A stretch of 64,000 bases of DNA from Arenibacter hampyeongensis (GTDB lineage Bacteria > Bacteroidota > Bacteroidia > Flavobacteriales > Flavobacteriaceae). The translations under genes were made by a program, and so were the position numbers. This document shows positions 1-9,060 of the stretch, in pieces; within the stretch, counting starts at the first letter, position 1, and each line of letters begins with the position of its first letter. Where the stretch lies: NCBI RefSeq assembly GCF_002909255.1, contig NZ_PIOB01000004.1, positions 372,001 to 436,000 on the forward strand. Reading direction: 5' to 3'. The notes under the pieces are model-generated. The model saw only the letters and a list, made by a program, of their open reading frames with translations. It was not told the origin of the DNA and did not search any database.

Positions 1-323
1 GGGAAATGGCTACAGATATTATTAAACCACAGGGACATATTGTTTCTATTACGGGTAGTAGTAAACCTTTGAATCTGAATTTGCTAAAAAATAAGAGCGT
101 TACCTTTTCGTGGGAGTTAATGTATACTCGTTCCATGTATACAACGGAGGACATAGAGAGGCAGCACGATATTTTAAATCATGTGGCCCATTTGTTGGAC
201 GAGGGAATTTTAAAATCCACCTTGAACACTACACTATATGGATTTACGGTGGAAAACCTCAAGTACGCGCATGAAATGCAAGAATCCGGAAAATCTATAG
301 GTAAAACGGTAATCCTTTATTAG
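1..323 (+). CDS. Zinc-type alcohol dehydrogenase/quinone reductase-like protein, C-terminal part
   Basis: The reading frame is open to the window edge, so only the last ~107 codons are present; the ATG at position 6 is probably internal. The residues look like the C-terminal part of the Rossmann and barrel domains of the zinc-binding dehydrogenase/quinone oxidoreductase superfamily: a GHIVSITG strand-turn, then an IERQHDILNHV helix, and a terminal GKTVIL strand, the usual end of this family (GKvVL). The cofactor-binding and substrate motifs lie upstream of the window. A RidA-family gene follows after 16 bases on the same strand, so the two may be co-transcribed. Substrate unknown. Confidence 0.7.
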   Translation, partial: EMATDIIKPQGHIVSITGSSKPLNLNLLKNKSVTFSWELMYTRSMYTTEDIERQHDILNHVAHLLDEGILKSTLNTTLYGFTVENLKYAHEMQESGKSIGKTVILY

Positions 324-339
324 TTAATATCCCAGGCAA

Positions 340-810
340 ATGACCATTGAAGAAAAATTAGAAAGTTTAGGTATAGTGGTTCCCAAAATAGCCCCAAGAG
401 GGGTAGGGAATTATGTTTCTTGGACAATTAGTAATAAGATCCTCTACACCTCTGGTCAATTACCTTGGAAGGATGGAGAATTTGGTGTATTGGCATATAC
501 CGGTAGGGTAGGGAGCGACCTGGATATTGAACAGGGATATGATTGTGCCCGTATTTGTGCCATCAATGCCATTGCGCAATTAAAAGATGCGGTTAAAGAT
601 CTTGAACGAGTTAAAAAAATTATCCGCTTGGATTGCCATATTCAGGCTGCAGAAGGGTTTAAGGAACACTCCGATGTTTTGGACGGTGCTTCGGACGTAT
701 TGAACCAAGTGTTTGGGAAAAGGGGTATCCACACCCGATCGGCAATTGGTATTTATCAATCGCCATTGGATGTTCCGGTAATAGTCTATTTAATTGCCGA
801 AGTAGATTAG
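340..810 (+). CDS. RidA/YjgF/YER057c/UK114 family protein
   Basis: This 156-residue protein belongs to the RidA superfamily, small trimeric cytosolic proteins, some of which hydrolyse reactive enamine/imine intermediates. The family pattern is visible: LYTSGQLPW near residue 35, an ARICAINAIAQLKDAV helix, and a C-terminal THTRS-like arginine (HTRSAIG) that corresponds to the substrate-contacting Arg of RidA. It is longer than canonical RidA (about 130 residues), as in the larger YjgF-like subgroup of unknown substrate. It starts 16 bases after a dehydrogenase gene. RidA-type activity is inferred from the family only. Confidence 0.85.
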   Translation: MTIEEKLESLGIVVPKIAPRGVGNYVSWTISNKILYTSGQLPWKDGEFGVLAYTGRVGSDLDIEQGYDCARICAINAIAQLKDAVKDLERVKKIIRLDCHIQAAEGFKEHSDVLDGASDVLNQVFGKRGIHTRSAIGIYQSPLDVPVIVYLIAEVD

Positions 811-864
811 GCAGGGTTCTAGATAAACTTTAAATTATTGAATTTAATGCAGTTGCGTAAAGTG

Positions 865-1971
865 TTATAAATCAATTCTCTGCCCTGTTTTTACTGCTTT
901 GTAAATGGCGTCGATAATCTTCAGGTCCTTAAGACCTTCCTCACCGTCAACGGGAACAATAGGTTGTACCCCTTCAAAAATTAGTTGGGCCATTCCATCC
1001 ATCTGAAGGGTCTGGTGGGTTATATGTGGCTGTGTCAATTCGCCCTTATGTGTCCTGCCTTTAATGGGACCATATCCTGAGGAGGGTTGCATTTCTGCAT
1101 AACCCTTTTCCCCATTTAGAAAAAAACGGTCCAAATGGCTCATGGCATAGGTAGATAGGCATGAGGCCGTAGCACCACTTGGAAATCCCATTTGAAATTG
1201 TATGGTTTCATCCACACCTTCCTTAAATTTTACGGGATCTGTTTTGGTTTCCTGGGCCGTAACCCAAATTGGTTCCTCACCTAGCATATACCGGGCTCCA
1301 TTAATGGAATAGATACCAATATCCATCATTGCACCTCCACCGGCCAGTTTTTTATTCAATCGCCATTGGGTGGGGTCACCAATGGTAAATCCGGATAGTC
1401 CTTGAAAGAATTTGAGCTTTCCAAATTCCCCAGCCATACGCATCCTAATTACTTCCACTGTTTTGGGCTCATAATGCATACGATAACCCACCAATAATTT
1501 CACATTTGCCGCTTTACAGGCATCTACCATTTCCTGACCTTCTTGGGCATTGATGCCCATAGGTTTTTCACAGATTACATGTTTTCCCGTCTTGGCTACC
1601 CTAATCACTTGATCTTTGTGTAATCCGTTTGGTGTTATAACATAAACGGCATCTATATCGGGGTTGTTTTTGATTTGATCAAAATTATCGTAGTTATAAC
1701 AATTCTTTTTGGGAATGTCATACTTGGAGCGCCAATCTACAACTTTGGATGGGGTTCCACTTATAAGTCCAACCAACTTGGCCCTCTTGCAAGATTCCAT
1801 GGCTTTGGCAACTCGAGTACCGTAACCTCCAAGGCCCATTATGGCAACTTTTAAAATGGGTCCCTCATAAGGCTCGTTGGATGCTGCAAACAGCTGTGCT
1901 GGACTATATAAAATTGGTAAACCGATGGCAGAAACGGTCAATTTTCCAAAAAAATCTCTTCTAGAACCCAT
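865..1971 (-). CDS. Gfo/Idh/MocA family oxidoreductase with Tat signal
   Basis: 368 residues. The N-terminus has a twin-arginine export signal (SRRDFFGK followed by a hydrophobic stretch and AASNEP), so the protein probably folds with its NAD(P) in the cytoplasm and acts in the periplasm. The Rossmann domain has GLGGYGTR at about residue 47, the family EKP motif (CEKPMGINA) and then GYRMHYEP, typical of glucose-fructose oxidoreductase relatives. The C-terminal alpha/beta domain contains GGGAMMDIGIYSIN, with the conserved D-x-G-x-Y. It probably oxidises or epimerises a sugar-type substrate. It is convergent with the RidA gene and transcribed alone. Confidence 0.88.
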   Translation of the reverse strand: MGSRRDFFGKLTVSAIGLPILYSPAQLFAASNEPYEGPILKVAIMGLGGYGTRVAKAMESCKRAKLVGLISGTPSKVVDWRSKYDIPKKNCYNYDNFDQIKNNPDIDAVYVITPNGLHKDQVIRVAKTGKHVICEKPMGINAQEGQEMVDACKAANVKLLVGYRMHYEPKTVEVIRMRMAGEFGKLKFFQGLSGFTIGDPTQWRLNKKLAGGGAMMDIGIYSINGARYMLGEEPIWVTAQETKTDPVKFKEGVDETIQFQMGFPSGATASCLSTYAMSHLDRFFLNGEKGYAEMQPSSGYGPIKGRTHKGELTQPHITHQTLQMDGMAQLIFEGVQPIVPVDGEEGLKDLKIIDAIYKAVKTGQRIDL

Positions 1972-2241
1972 AGTGATTGTATTTGTTTGTCCTAAAAATA
2001 ACTAAAAGGAAGTTATGCCACCAACAGTTGAAGAAATGATTTGTCATAAATAAGCCACCTATATTAATTTTATTACAGCGAAGAATACGTTGGCCTGCCC
2101 AGTCAATAAGCGCTTTAAACCGATTTCAGCCTTGGACTGTATCCATTTTCGCTAGGTCTACCAAGAATTGGATTCAAGTGTTTTATGGCTGCCAAAAAGG
2201 AGATCTTTATAATAGGTTACCTTTGCAGATTTTTCACGCAC

Positions 2242-3543
2242 ATGCAAGATCAAAATAGAATAACCTTAATAAAGCCCCAAGAGTTTCCTTTTTTCTATGG
2301 TTATGTAGTGCTTTTTATTGGCAGTTTGGGCATTTTAGCGAGTATACCGGGACAAACCATGGGTGTCTCGGTCTTTACAGATCCTGTAAAAGATGCCTTG
2401 GGATTAACGAGAAATGAGTTTAGCAATGCGTATATGATCGGTACTTTGTTAAGCTCCGCCCTGGTGGCAAGGGCGGGCATTTGGTTCGATGCTTATGGAG
2501 CCAGATATGTGGCTTTCTTTGCAACCCTGCTTCTTGGAGCGTCTCTCTTAATATTTTCTGTTTCTGTTGAAATTAGTGGGGCCTTAAAGGCCCTTTTTAA
2601 TTTCGATTCTTGGTTGATTCCGTTCTTATTGATTACCCTTTTATTTTTTTTAATAAGATTTAGTGGTCAGGGGGTATTGACTATGGCCTCAAGGAACATG
2701 ATTATGATGTGGTTCAAAAAAAATAGGGGCAAAATTAATTCCATAAGCAGTATTACCGTGTCATTGGGTTTTTCCAGTGCACCTATTTTGTTAAATAGTC
2801 TTATAGACGACTATGGCTGGGCAAGCAGTTGGCAAATAATGGCTATGTGTCTTTTTATTTTTTGCATCTGTATTTTACAATTATATAGAAATAGGCCAGA
2901 AGATTTTAATTTGCTTCCGGATGGATATGACAGGAACGCAGTGGACCAAGAAAAGGAGGAAATGGAAACCGATTTCACCTTAAAAGAAGCTAAAAAAACT
3001 CGGGCCTTTTGGATGTTTGGATTGGTATTGGCCTTCAATAGTTTTTATGTAACGGGATTTACATTTCATATCGTTTCCATTTTTGGCAGTCAGGATTATA
3101 CAAAGGCCGAGGCCATCGCTATTTTTTTACCAATGTCTATTATAGCGATTTTCGTGTCAACCCTGTGTAATATTTTAAGTGATTATATCCAGCATAAGAT
3201 CTACTTATTCATTATGTTGGCAGGTGGGGTAGTGGCCTCATTGGGATTATTGTTTCTCTCCAATCCTGTAGGGGTTTATTTATTGGTCGGGGGGCTAGGG
3301 ACCATGGGTGGCTTATTTGCCGTAATCAATGCAGTTACATGGCCAAGTTTTTTCGGCAGAAAGTATTTAGGTTCCATTACAGGAAAAGTGATGAGCGTAT
3401 TAGTTATAGCCAGCGCCATTGCGCCTAGCTTATTTAGTTATTGTTTTACCTCCTTGGGGTCGTATAAGTATATAAGTTATATCACCTTAGCTTTTTTATT
3501 GTTTTTGATCATTGGGTCCTTTAAGGTGAAGAATCCTCAATAA
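2242..3543 (+). CDS. MFS transporter (oxalate/formate or monocarboxylate type)
   Basis: A 12-helix major facilitator protein of about 433 residues from the chosen start. The frame has an earlier ATG at 2185, but those 19 residues are not membrane-like, while the homologous part begins shortly after the Met at 2242 (PFFYGYVVLFIGSLGILAS). The first loop has the MFS GIWFDAYGARY pattern (the G-x-x-x-D-R/GAR motif), and a charged linker (KEEMETDFTLKEAKKTRAFW) separates two six-helix halves, as in OFA/monocarboxylate transporters. The substrate cannot be read from the sequence and the neighbours give no pathway. Confidence 0.82.
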   Translation: MQDQNRITLIKPQEFPFFYGYVVLFIGSLGILASIPGQTMGVSVFTDPVKDALGLTRNEFSNAYMIGTLLSSALVARAGIWFDAYGARYVAFFATLLLGASLLIFSVSVEISGALKALFNFDSWLIPFLLITLLFFLIRFSGQGVLTMASRNMIMMWFKKNRGKINSISSITVSLGFSSAPILLNSLIDDYGWASSWQIMAMCLFIFCICILQLYRNRPEDFNLLPDGYDRNAVDQEKEEMETDFTLKEAKKTRAFWMFGLVLAFNSFYVTGFTFHIVSIFGSQDYTKAEAIAIFLPMSIIAIFVSTLCNILSDYIQHKIYLFIMLAGGVVASLGLLFLSNPVGVYLLVGGLGTMGGLFAVINAVTWPSFFGRKYLGSITGKVMSVLVIASAIAPSLFSYCFTSLGSYKYISYITLAFLLFLIIGSFKVKNPQ

Positions 3544-3562
3544 AATGTCTAATATATACAAA

Positions 3563-3589
3563 AATACTTAAAGTAAAGCTTTAAGTATT
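3563..3589 (+). terminator. Hairpin after the MFS gene
   Basis: An inverted repeat with perfect 11-bp arms and a 5-base loop lies 19 bases after the MFS stop codon. The stem is AT-rich and no T-run follows directly, so it may protect the 3' end of the mRNA or terminate only weakly. Confidence 0.45.
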
Positions 3590-3752
3590 GGGCTTAAAAT
3601 AAGCGTAGGCATATATTTTTTAAGTTAATTTGATGGCATTTAAATAATAAGAAAATATTTTTGTCAGTGTGTTAAATATCTCAAGGAAAAATTTAAATTT
3701 GATGCTGATAAACCACAAATATTCACCACCAATTTAAACTTTAGATCTAAGA

Positions 3753-5417
3753 ATGAATACTTTAAAAGGTAGTCTTGGTGCCATATTTTTCCTATTCTAT
3801 TTTATGGTGATTATTTCCGGCTGTAGCTCAGACAGTAACGAGAATATGGAAGTTGAATCTGCAATTTTACTTTCCCCTAAATCACTGACCCTTTCTGAAA
3901 ACAGTAGTGGTACTTTAACTTTATCAATTGTCCCATCCAGGGAAACGCCCTGGGAAATTTCATCTAAACCGGATTGGATTTTTATCAATTCGCTTTCGGG
4001 AACTTTTAAGGGAGAAGCCGTATCGTTGTATATAAGCCCTATTACTGAAGGGTTAGGTCCAGGTGAATACGATGGAATTATTAAATTAACTTCTAATGGC
4101 CTGGAGGCAGAAGCAAATGTGATATTACGCATTGGAGAAAAGGCCTCTATGAGCTTGTCTGAGAGTAGTCTGAGTTTTGGATATTTCGAAGATGAAAAGA
4201 GCTTTTATGTAAAAAATGAAGGTAATGTCGTGCTGGATTGGAGTGCTACTTTAGCCGAATCCTATTTTTCTATTATCCCTCAAAATTCCAATTTAGCGCC
4301 GGGAGATTCCGTTATGGTCAATGCTGTGTTGGACAGAAGTTCCTTGCCCACTACCATCCATGAACTTGATTTATCTATTATCAGCAATAGGAATCAAATC
4401 ATTAAAATACCGGTTGCCTATAAAAATTATAAGGAAGAAAAATGGTTGATCAGTGGAGAAGTAGTGGATGCGGAGTTCGATAGAATAAATGACCAAATGA
4501 TTGTGGTGTCAACAGGACCCAACGAAATTCGTAAGATCGACCCTTTGAACCAGAGCATGGAAACTCTACAATTGAACATAACTCCCACCTGTCTATCGGT
4601 AAGCCAGGATGGAAATTTTGCCGTAGTGGGACACGATGCCCGAGTTTCCTATATTGATTTAAACACAATGCAATTGCTTAATATTTTTGATGTTGCCACA
4701 GATGTTTTCGACATCGTTTTGGCCCCAAATAATTGGGCTTATGCTTTTCCTAGGTCGGGACAGTGGCAAAGGATCCATTGCGTAGATATGACCAATGGAA
4801 CTGAGACCATCTCTACAGGCAATCAGATACGTGAAGGCACCAAGGCCAAGTTGCACCCTTCGGGCAATTTTATTTACGGATCGGATAACGGTGTTTCTCC
4901 CTCCGATGTAGAGAAATATGATATTAATGCTGGGACCGCGCATTATTTGTACGATTCACCCTATCACGGAGATTATTCCTTTGATGGTGATATTTGGATG
5001 TCTGATGCTGGTGATAAATTGTTTTCGAGAAGCAGAAATATATTTAAATTGTCTGAGGACCAAGCTACTGATATTCGTTATAATGGACAATTAATGGGAA
5101 ATCAGAAAATATCTACCTTGGATATCCATACAGTTGCCAATAAAATTTGCGCTGTAATGGAAACTGGTACCATTTATCAGGAAGTGCCGTCCAATATCAT
5201 CAACATATTTGATGCGGAGTATCATGGAAATATAGGGACTATTTTGTTGCCAGGATATTTGGTTCCCGATGGCACCGGAGATGGCTCAATTTATGATTCG
5301 GAAGCACATTTTGGCTTTTTCAATAATGCGGGTACTGCTTTTTATTCGCTTTTAAAAGCTCCGGAGGAGGCTGATTTGGCAAGCAAGTGGAGTCTGGCTA
5401 CGGTGCTTTTGGATTAA
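3753..5417 (+). CDS. Lipoprotein with BACON-like and Ig-like domains plus a beta-propeller
   Basis: 554 residues. A lipoprotein signal ends at IISGCSSDSNE. Residues ~38-125 resemble a BACON (Bacteroidetes-associated carbohydrate-binding often N-terminal) domain: WEISSKPDWIFINSLSGT then GEYDGIIKLTSNG. Residues ~130-225 form a second Ig-like module (LSFGYFEDEKSFYVKNEGN) like the HYDIN/ASPM family. Residues ~230-550 contain repeated beta-strands in the style of YncE/WD40 propellers (VVSTGPNEIRKIDPL, FAVVGHDARVSYIDLNTM). It probably sits on the cell surface or in the periplasm; ligand unknown. It stands alone and converges on an AraC gene. Confidence 0.72.
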   Translation: MNTLKGSLGAIFFLFYFMVIISGCSSDSNENMEVESAILLSPKSLTLSENSSGTLTLSIVPSRETPWEISSKPDWIFINSLSGTFKGEAVSLYISPITEGLGPGEYDGIIKLTSNGLEAEANVILRIGEKASMSLSESSLSFGYFEDEKSFYVKNEGNVVLDWSATLAESYFSIIPQNSNLAPGDSVMVNAVLDRSSLPTTIHELDLSIISNRNQIIKIPVAYKNYKEEKWLISGEVVDAEFDRINDQMIVVSTGPNEIRKIDPLNQSMETLQLNITPTCLSVSQDGNFAVVGHDARVSYIDLNTMQLLNIFDVATDVFDIVLAPNNWAYAFPRSGQWQRIHCVDMTNGTETISTGNQIREGTKAKLHPSGNFIYGSDNGVSPSDVEKYDINAGTAHYLYDSPYHGDYSFDGDIWMSDAGDKLFSRSRNIFKLSEDQATDIRYNGQLMGNQKISTLDIHTVANKICAVMETGTIYQEVPSNIINIFDAEYHGNIGTILLPGYLVPDGTGDGSIYDSEAHFGFFNNAGTAFYSLLKAPEEADLASKWSLATVLLD

Positions 5418-5440
5418 ATGGGCGATAACATTTTTAATAA

Positions 5441-5460
5441 CAATACCATTTGGTATTGAA
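5441..5460. terminator. Hairpin between convergent genes
   Basis: A hairpin with 8-bp arms and a two-base turn (CAATACCA TT TGGTATTG) lies between the ends of the propeller lipoprotein and the AraC gene. There is no strong T-run on either side; it may serve both genes as a weak bidirectional terminator. Confidence 0.4.
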
Positions 5461-5505
5461 TAAGAAGTTTTGGCCATGAGAATGTATAAGAACAAATTTA
5501 GAGGG

Positions 5506-6390
5506 TTATGCAGTACAGGCATTTCGTGTTAATAGCCTATATTCTCCGTTGTTTTTAAATTCGCGTATGGAGGTGCCTGCATATTTTTTAAAGGTCTTTG
5601 ATAGATGGCTAACATCTGTAAATCCTAATTCATCGGCAATTTCAGTAAGCGTGAAATCGGAGTTTAGTAAACGAATTTCTACCAATTTCAATTTAGCCTT
5701 GATTATGTATTCCCGCAAAGGCATATTCACTTGTTTTTTAAAATATTCACTAACGTAGGTCGTAGACATCATAAAAACATCGGCCAGGTTTTCTACCTTC
5801 AATAGCTCGGACTTGTCAATATTCTCGTTTATATAGATAAGCATCTTTGTAATTCTTTCGTCAAAATTCTTTTTGGGAAAATCAAAATAACTGGTCCTTT
5901 TAATGTTCCTGATCAGTATCTCCAAAATGCTGGTCATTAAACTGGTAATCAAGTTTACCGACTCTTGGCCATAGTTCCTGGATTCGAGCAGAATCATGGA
6001 AATCAAACTTTCCAAATGGTGCCGATCTAAATCACTTTTTATTATATCGCCCGGTAACTGATTGTAATTGGAAAGTATATAGGAGGCTTCCTTAAACCAT
6101 TCGTTTCTATCAATGGACAATCCATTGATATTCTTAAAAAATGAATCCGTAAACTTTAAAAAGACGAACTTGGTGGGTTGTTCAATAGTAAAAGAATGAC
6201 ATTTTAGAGGAGGCAGTAGAAAGATGCTGCCTCTAGAATAGGCAACCTCATTATAGTTGATACACTGCGTACCTTCTCCTTCTTTTATTAAAACCAATTC
6301 AAAGAAGTTGTTTTTGACCGGGCGCTGTTTCCATTCCGATAATTCCAGTTCTTGTATTTCAAAAGGTTTATAGGTCTCCAATACTTGCAT
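5506..6390 (-). CDS. AraC family transcriptional regulator (cupin sensor)
   Basis: 294 residues. The N-terminal ~130 residues are cupin-like (VLIKEGEGTQCINYNEVAYSRGSIFLLPP), the usual effector-binding fold. The C-terminal ~100 residues carry the two helix-turn-helix units of AraC/XylS proteins: LKVENLADVFMMSTTYVSEYFKK and LTEIADELGFTDVSHLSKTFKK. It is divergent from the nitroreductase gene (about 165 bases between start codons), which makes that gene the most likely target. Effector unknown. Confidence 0.9.
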   Translation of the reverse strand: MQVLETYKPFEIQELELSEWKQRPVKNNFFELVLIKEGEGTQCINYNEVAYSRGSIFLLPPLKCHSFTIEQPTKFVFLKFTDSFFKNINGLSIDRNEWFKEASYILSNYNQLPGDIIKSDLDRHHLESLISMILLESRNYGQESVNLITSLMTSILEILIRNIKRTSYFDFPKKNFDERITKMLIYINENIDKSELLKVENLADVFMMSTTYVSEYFKKQVNMPLREYIIKAKLKLVEIRLLNSDFTLTEIADELGFTDVSHLSKTFKKYAGTSIREFKNNGEYRLLTRNACTA

Positions 6391-6514
6391 TTAAGGCTTA
6401 TTTTTAAGTAAAATTAAGTAAAATAGCATTAACACATCAATTATCTGGTCCATTAACCTTTAAAAATACATAAATACCCATTTTTTATACCACAAATTAG
6501 CAGTTGTGCCCCAT

Positions 6515-6522
6515 TAACTTTG
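6515..6522 (+). promoter_or_regulatory. Bacteroidota-type -7 element (TAACTTTG) before the nitroreductase gene
   Basis: TAACTTTG matches the TAnnTTTG -7 consensus of Bacteroidota housekeeping promoters and lies about 36 bases before the ATG at 6558. No clear TTG -33 element is found at the usual spacing, so the promoter may depend on an activator such as the divergent AraC regulator. Confidence 0.4.
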
Positions 6523-6557
6523 CAACAGAAATTAATCTGAAACAAAAAATATAAAAA

Positions 6558-7232
6558 ATGCTTACTCCAAACATTTCTAAAAAAGACATTATCAACGCTT
6601 TTCAATTTAGACACGCAACCAAAGAATTCGATGCCACTAAAAAAGTATCGGATGCCGATATAAATTTCATTTTGGAAACGGCACATTTATCTCCCAGTTC
6701 TTTTGGTTTTGAACCATGGCATTTTATAGTGGTCCAGGATAAGGAACTAAGGGAAGCTTTAAAACCAGTGGCTTGGGGTGCACCGGTAAAATTGGATACT
6801 GCAAGTCACTTTGTATTGGGGTTGAGTATGAAGGCACCCATGACCAAATGGGATTCGGAATATATTATGTCCATGATGAAGGATGTAAAGCAATTACCAG
6901 CGGATGTAATAGAAATGTATTCCAAATTTTATAGGGAATTCCAGGAGCGCGATTTTAATCTCGATAATGATAAAAAGTTGTTCGATTGGGCCTCTAAGCA
7001 GACCTACATCGCTTTGGGGAATATGATGACATCAGCGGCATTGATCGGTATAGACAGTTGTCCAATTGAAGGTTTTCACCAAGAAAAAGCAGAAGCGCTG
7101 TTACGGGAAAAATTTGGCGTGGATACGGACAAATATGGTTTGTCGTATATGGCGGCATTTGGTTACAGAAAGGAAGAACCAGCCTTTGCCAAATCGAGAA
7201 GGAATAAAGAAGATATAGTTACCTGGTTGTAG
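6558..7232 (+). CDS. NAD(P)H-dependent nitroreductase family protein
   Basis: 224 residues, the length usual for NfsB/YdgI-like FMN enzymes. Family features are the N-terminal FQFRHATKEFD (the basic residues that bind FMN phosphate), LSPSSFGFEPWHFIVV, and the C-terminal CPIEGFHQEKAEALLREKFG followed by GYRKEEP. The enzyme would be a cytosolic FMN homodimer reducing nitroaromatics, quinones or similar acceptors. The leader is A-rich with no Shine-Dalgarno site. The divergent AraC gene is a plausible regulator. Natural substrate not inferable. Confidence 0.88.
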   Translation: MLTPNISKKDIINAFQFRHATKEFDATKKVSDADINFILETAHLSPSSFGFEPWHFIVVQDKELREALKPVAWGAPVKLDTASHFVLGLSMKAPMTKWDSEYIMSMMKDVKQLPADVIEMYSKFYREFQERDFNLDNDKKLFDWASKQTYIALGNMMTSAALIGIDSCPIEGFHQEKAEALLREKFGVDTDKYGLSYMAAFGYRKEEPAFAKSRRNKEDIVTWL

Positions 7233-7443
7233 TAATTAACTTTATTTAAAAAAATATTGAGAGTAATTATTTTTAATATGGATATAGCCTTGTGAAGACA
7301 ACCAATAACGGCCCTCAAATTTTACTCTTTGGATATTCCTTGTGTTTCACTTAAAAGAATAGGCCATTCACTGATTCCTTAAAATTCATGTTGTTCCAAT
7401 CCACATCTTTGTAGGGTAATAATAACCTAAAATGAATTTTATA

Positions 7444-8892
7444 ATGAAAAAAGTAAGCATACTGTTTTTTTTAGCAATGCAACTATTATTTGTGTTTTCC
7501 TGTTCTGACGATGTTGCAGAAACAACGGGTGATGAATTAGAAGTAATAGACAGCGAGGCGTATGTTGAAACCTATGGGGATACGGATTTTGAAGCTTCTG
7601 ATTGGACGGATGATACCCATAGTAAATCGGCCGACCCTAATTTTGATGAAGTATTTGAAGATGATGCTGTGAAGCGATTGGATATTGTAATTACAGAAGA
7701 ACGGTGGCAGAGTATGTTGGATGATATGACCTCACTTTACGGTGCATTTGGTGGGAGTGGAGTCCCTAGTGGTGGAGGTCCAGGCGGTGGAGGATTGGTA
7801 GAGGTTGATGAGGACCCTATTTTTGTGCCGGGGGAAGTGTTGTATAATGGAAAGGAATGGTACAGGGTAGGAGTGCGCTTTAAAGGCAACTCAAGTTTAC
7901 AGTCCAGCTGGTCGGGAGGCATCTTAAAGCTATCCTTTAAGTTGGATTTTGATGAATTTGAGGATCAATACCCCCAAATAGACAATCAGCGCTTTTATGG
8001 TTTTAAGAAATTGAGTTTAAAAAACAACTACAATGACAAATCCATGTTGCGGGAAAAGGTGGCTACGGATATCTTTAGAGATGCCGGTGTAGCAAGTTCG
8101 CACGCGGCATTTTATACCGTTTATGTGGATCATGGCGATGGACCCCAATATTTTGGAGTGTATACTTTGGTTGAAGAAGTTGATGACACGGTGATCGACA
8201 CCCAGTTTTCGGATAATGATGGTAATCTGTACAAGCCTGATGGTGACGGAGCCAGTTTTGCCGAAGGCACATTTACCGAAGATGTATTTGTAAAGAAGAC
8301 CAATGAAGATGAGGCCGATTATTCGGATGTAGAGAGTGTTTTCGCTGCTTTGCATGCAGCGGACAGAACAACGAATCCTGAAACATGGCGTGCCAATTTA
8401 GAGGCTGTTTTTGATACCGATACCTTCTTAAAATATTTGGCGGTAAATACGGTAATCCAAAATTGGGATACTTACGGAAGAATGACGCATAATTATTATC
8501 TGTACAATAATCCCGATACGGAAAAATTATCATGGATTCCTTGGGATAATAATGAGGCTTTGCAAGAGGGTAATAGAGAAGGGTCTTTAGCTTTGGATTT
8601 CTCTGACTTAAATGTTACGGAATGGCCATTGATCGGCTATCTATATGAAGATGCAGCCTATAGGGTACAGTACGATGCTTATCTACAGGAAGTGGTGGAT
8701 AATGCCTTTAGTGTTGGTACCATGCAAGCAAAATATGCAACCTATGAGACATTGGTAGAACCTTATGCGAACCTTGAAGTTTCCGGTTATACATTTCTAA
8801 GTTCAAGTTCGGATTTTCAGGCTGCCATAAACCAGTTGAATAGTCACGTTGGCGCCCGTGCCACAGCAGTGAGCAGTTATTTAAATAAATAG
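7444..8892 (+). CDS. CotH kinase family lipoprotein
   Basis: About 482 residues from the Met at 7444 (an ATG four codons upstream is also possible). A lipoprotein signal ends in VFSCSDDVAET; the Ser-Asp-Asp after the cysteine resembles the Flavobacteriaceae surface-export signal. The CotH domain shows RVGVRFKGNSSL, YGFKKLSLKNN, LREKVATDIFRDAGV, YFGVYTLVEEVD and HNYYLYNNP...IPWDNNEA, the region of the protein-kinase-like active site. CotH proteins phosphorylate spore-coat or secreted proteins; target unknown here. A Gly/Pro-rich loop near residues 105-120 is unusual. A clear terminator follows. Confidence 0.85.
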   Translation: MKKVSILFFLAMQLLFVFSCSDDVAETTGDELEVIDSEAYVETYGDTDFEASDWTDDTHSKSADPNFDEVFEDDAVKRLDIVITEERWQSMLDDMTSLYGAFGGSGVPSGGGPGGGGLVEVDEDPIFVPGEVLYNGKEWYRVGVRFKGNSSLQSSWSGGILKLSFKLDFDEFEDQYPQIDNQRFYGFKKLSLKNNYNDKSMLREKVATDIFRDAGVASSHAAFYTVYVDHGDGPQYFGVYTLVEEVDDTVIDTQFSDNDGNLYKPDGDGASFAEGTFTEDVFVKKTNEDEADYSDVESVFAALHAADRTTNPETWRANLEAVFDTDTFLKYLAVNTVIQNWDTYGRMTHNYYLYNNPDTEKLSWIPWDNNEALQEGNREGSLALDFSDLNVTEWPLIGYLYEDAAYRVQYDAYLQEVVDNAFSVGTMQAKYATYETLVEPYANLEVSGYTFLSSSSDFQAAINQLNSHVGARATAVSSYLNK

Positions 8893-8946
8893 TTTTTTTG
8901 AGTTGATGAACCTACAGGTTGATTAATTTTTATTGTTCCCCCGATT

Positions 8947-8983
8947 AAAATCCGGCTACTTGTAAAAGTGGCTGGATTTTTTT
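8947..8983 (+). terminator. Rho-independent terminator of the CotH gene
   Basis: A 15-bp stem with two G-U pairs (AAAATCCGGCTACTT against AAGTGGCTGGATTTT) and a short loop ends in a run of Ts, 55 bases after the CotH stop codon. Confidence 0.85.
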
Positions 8984-9060
8984 ATTTCTTTTCATGAAAT
9001 GGAAGTCAATAGCAGTAGAAAAATCAAAAACTAAATTTTTGTAAATTCGCTATTAACAAT

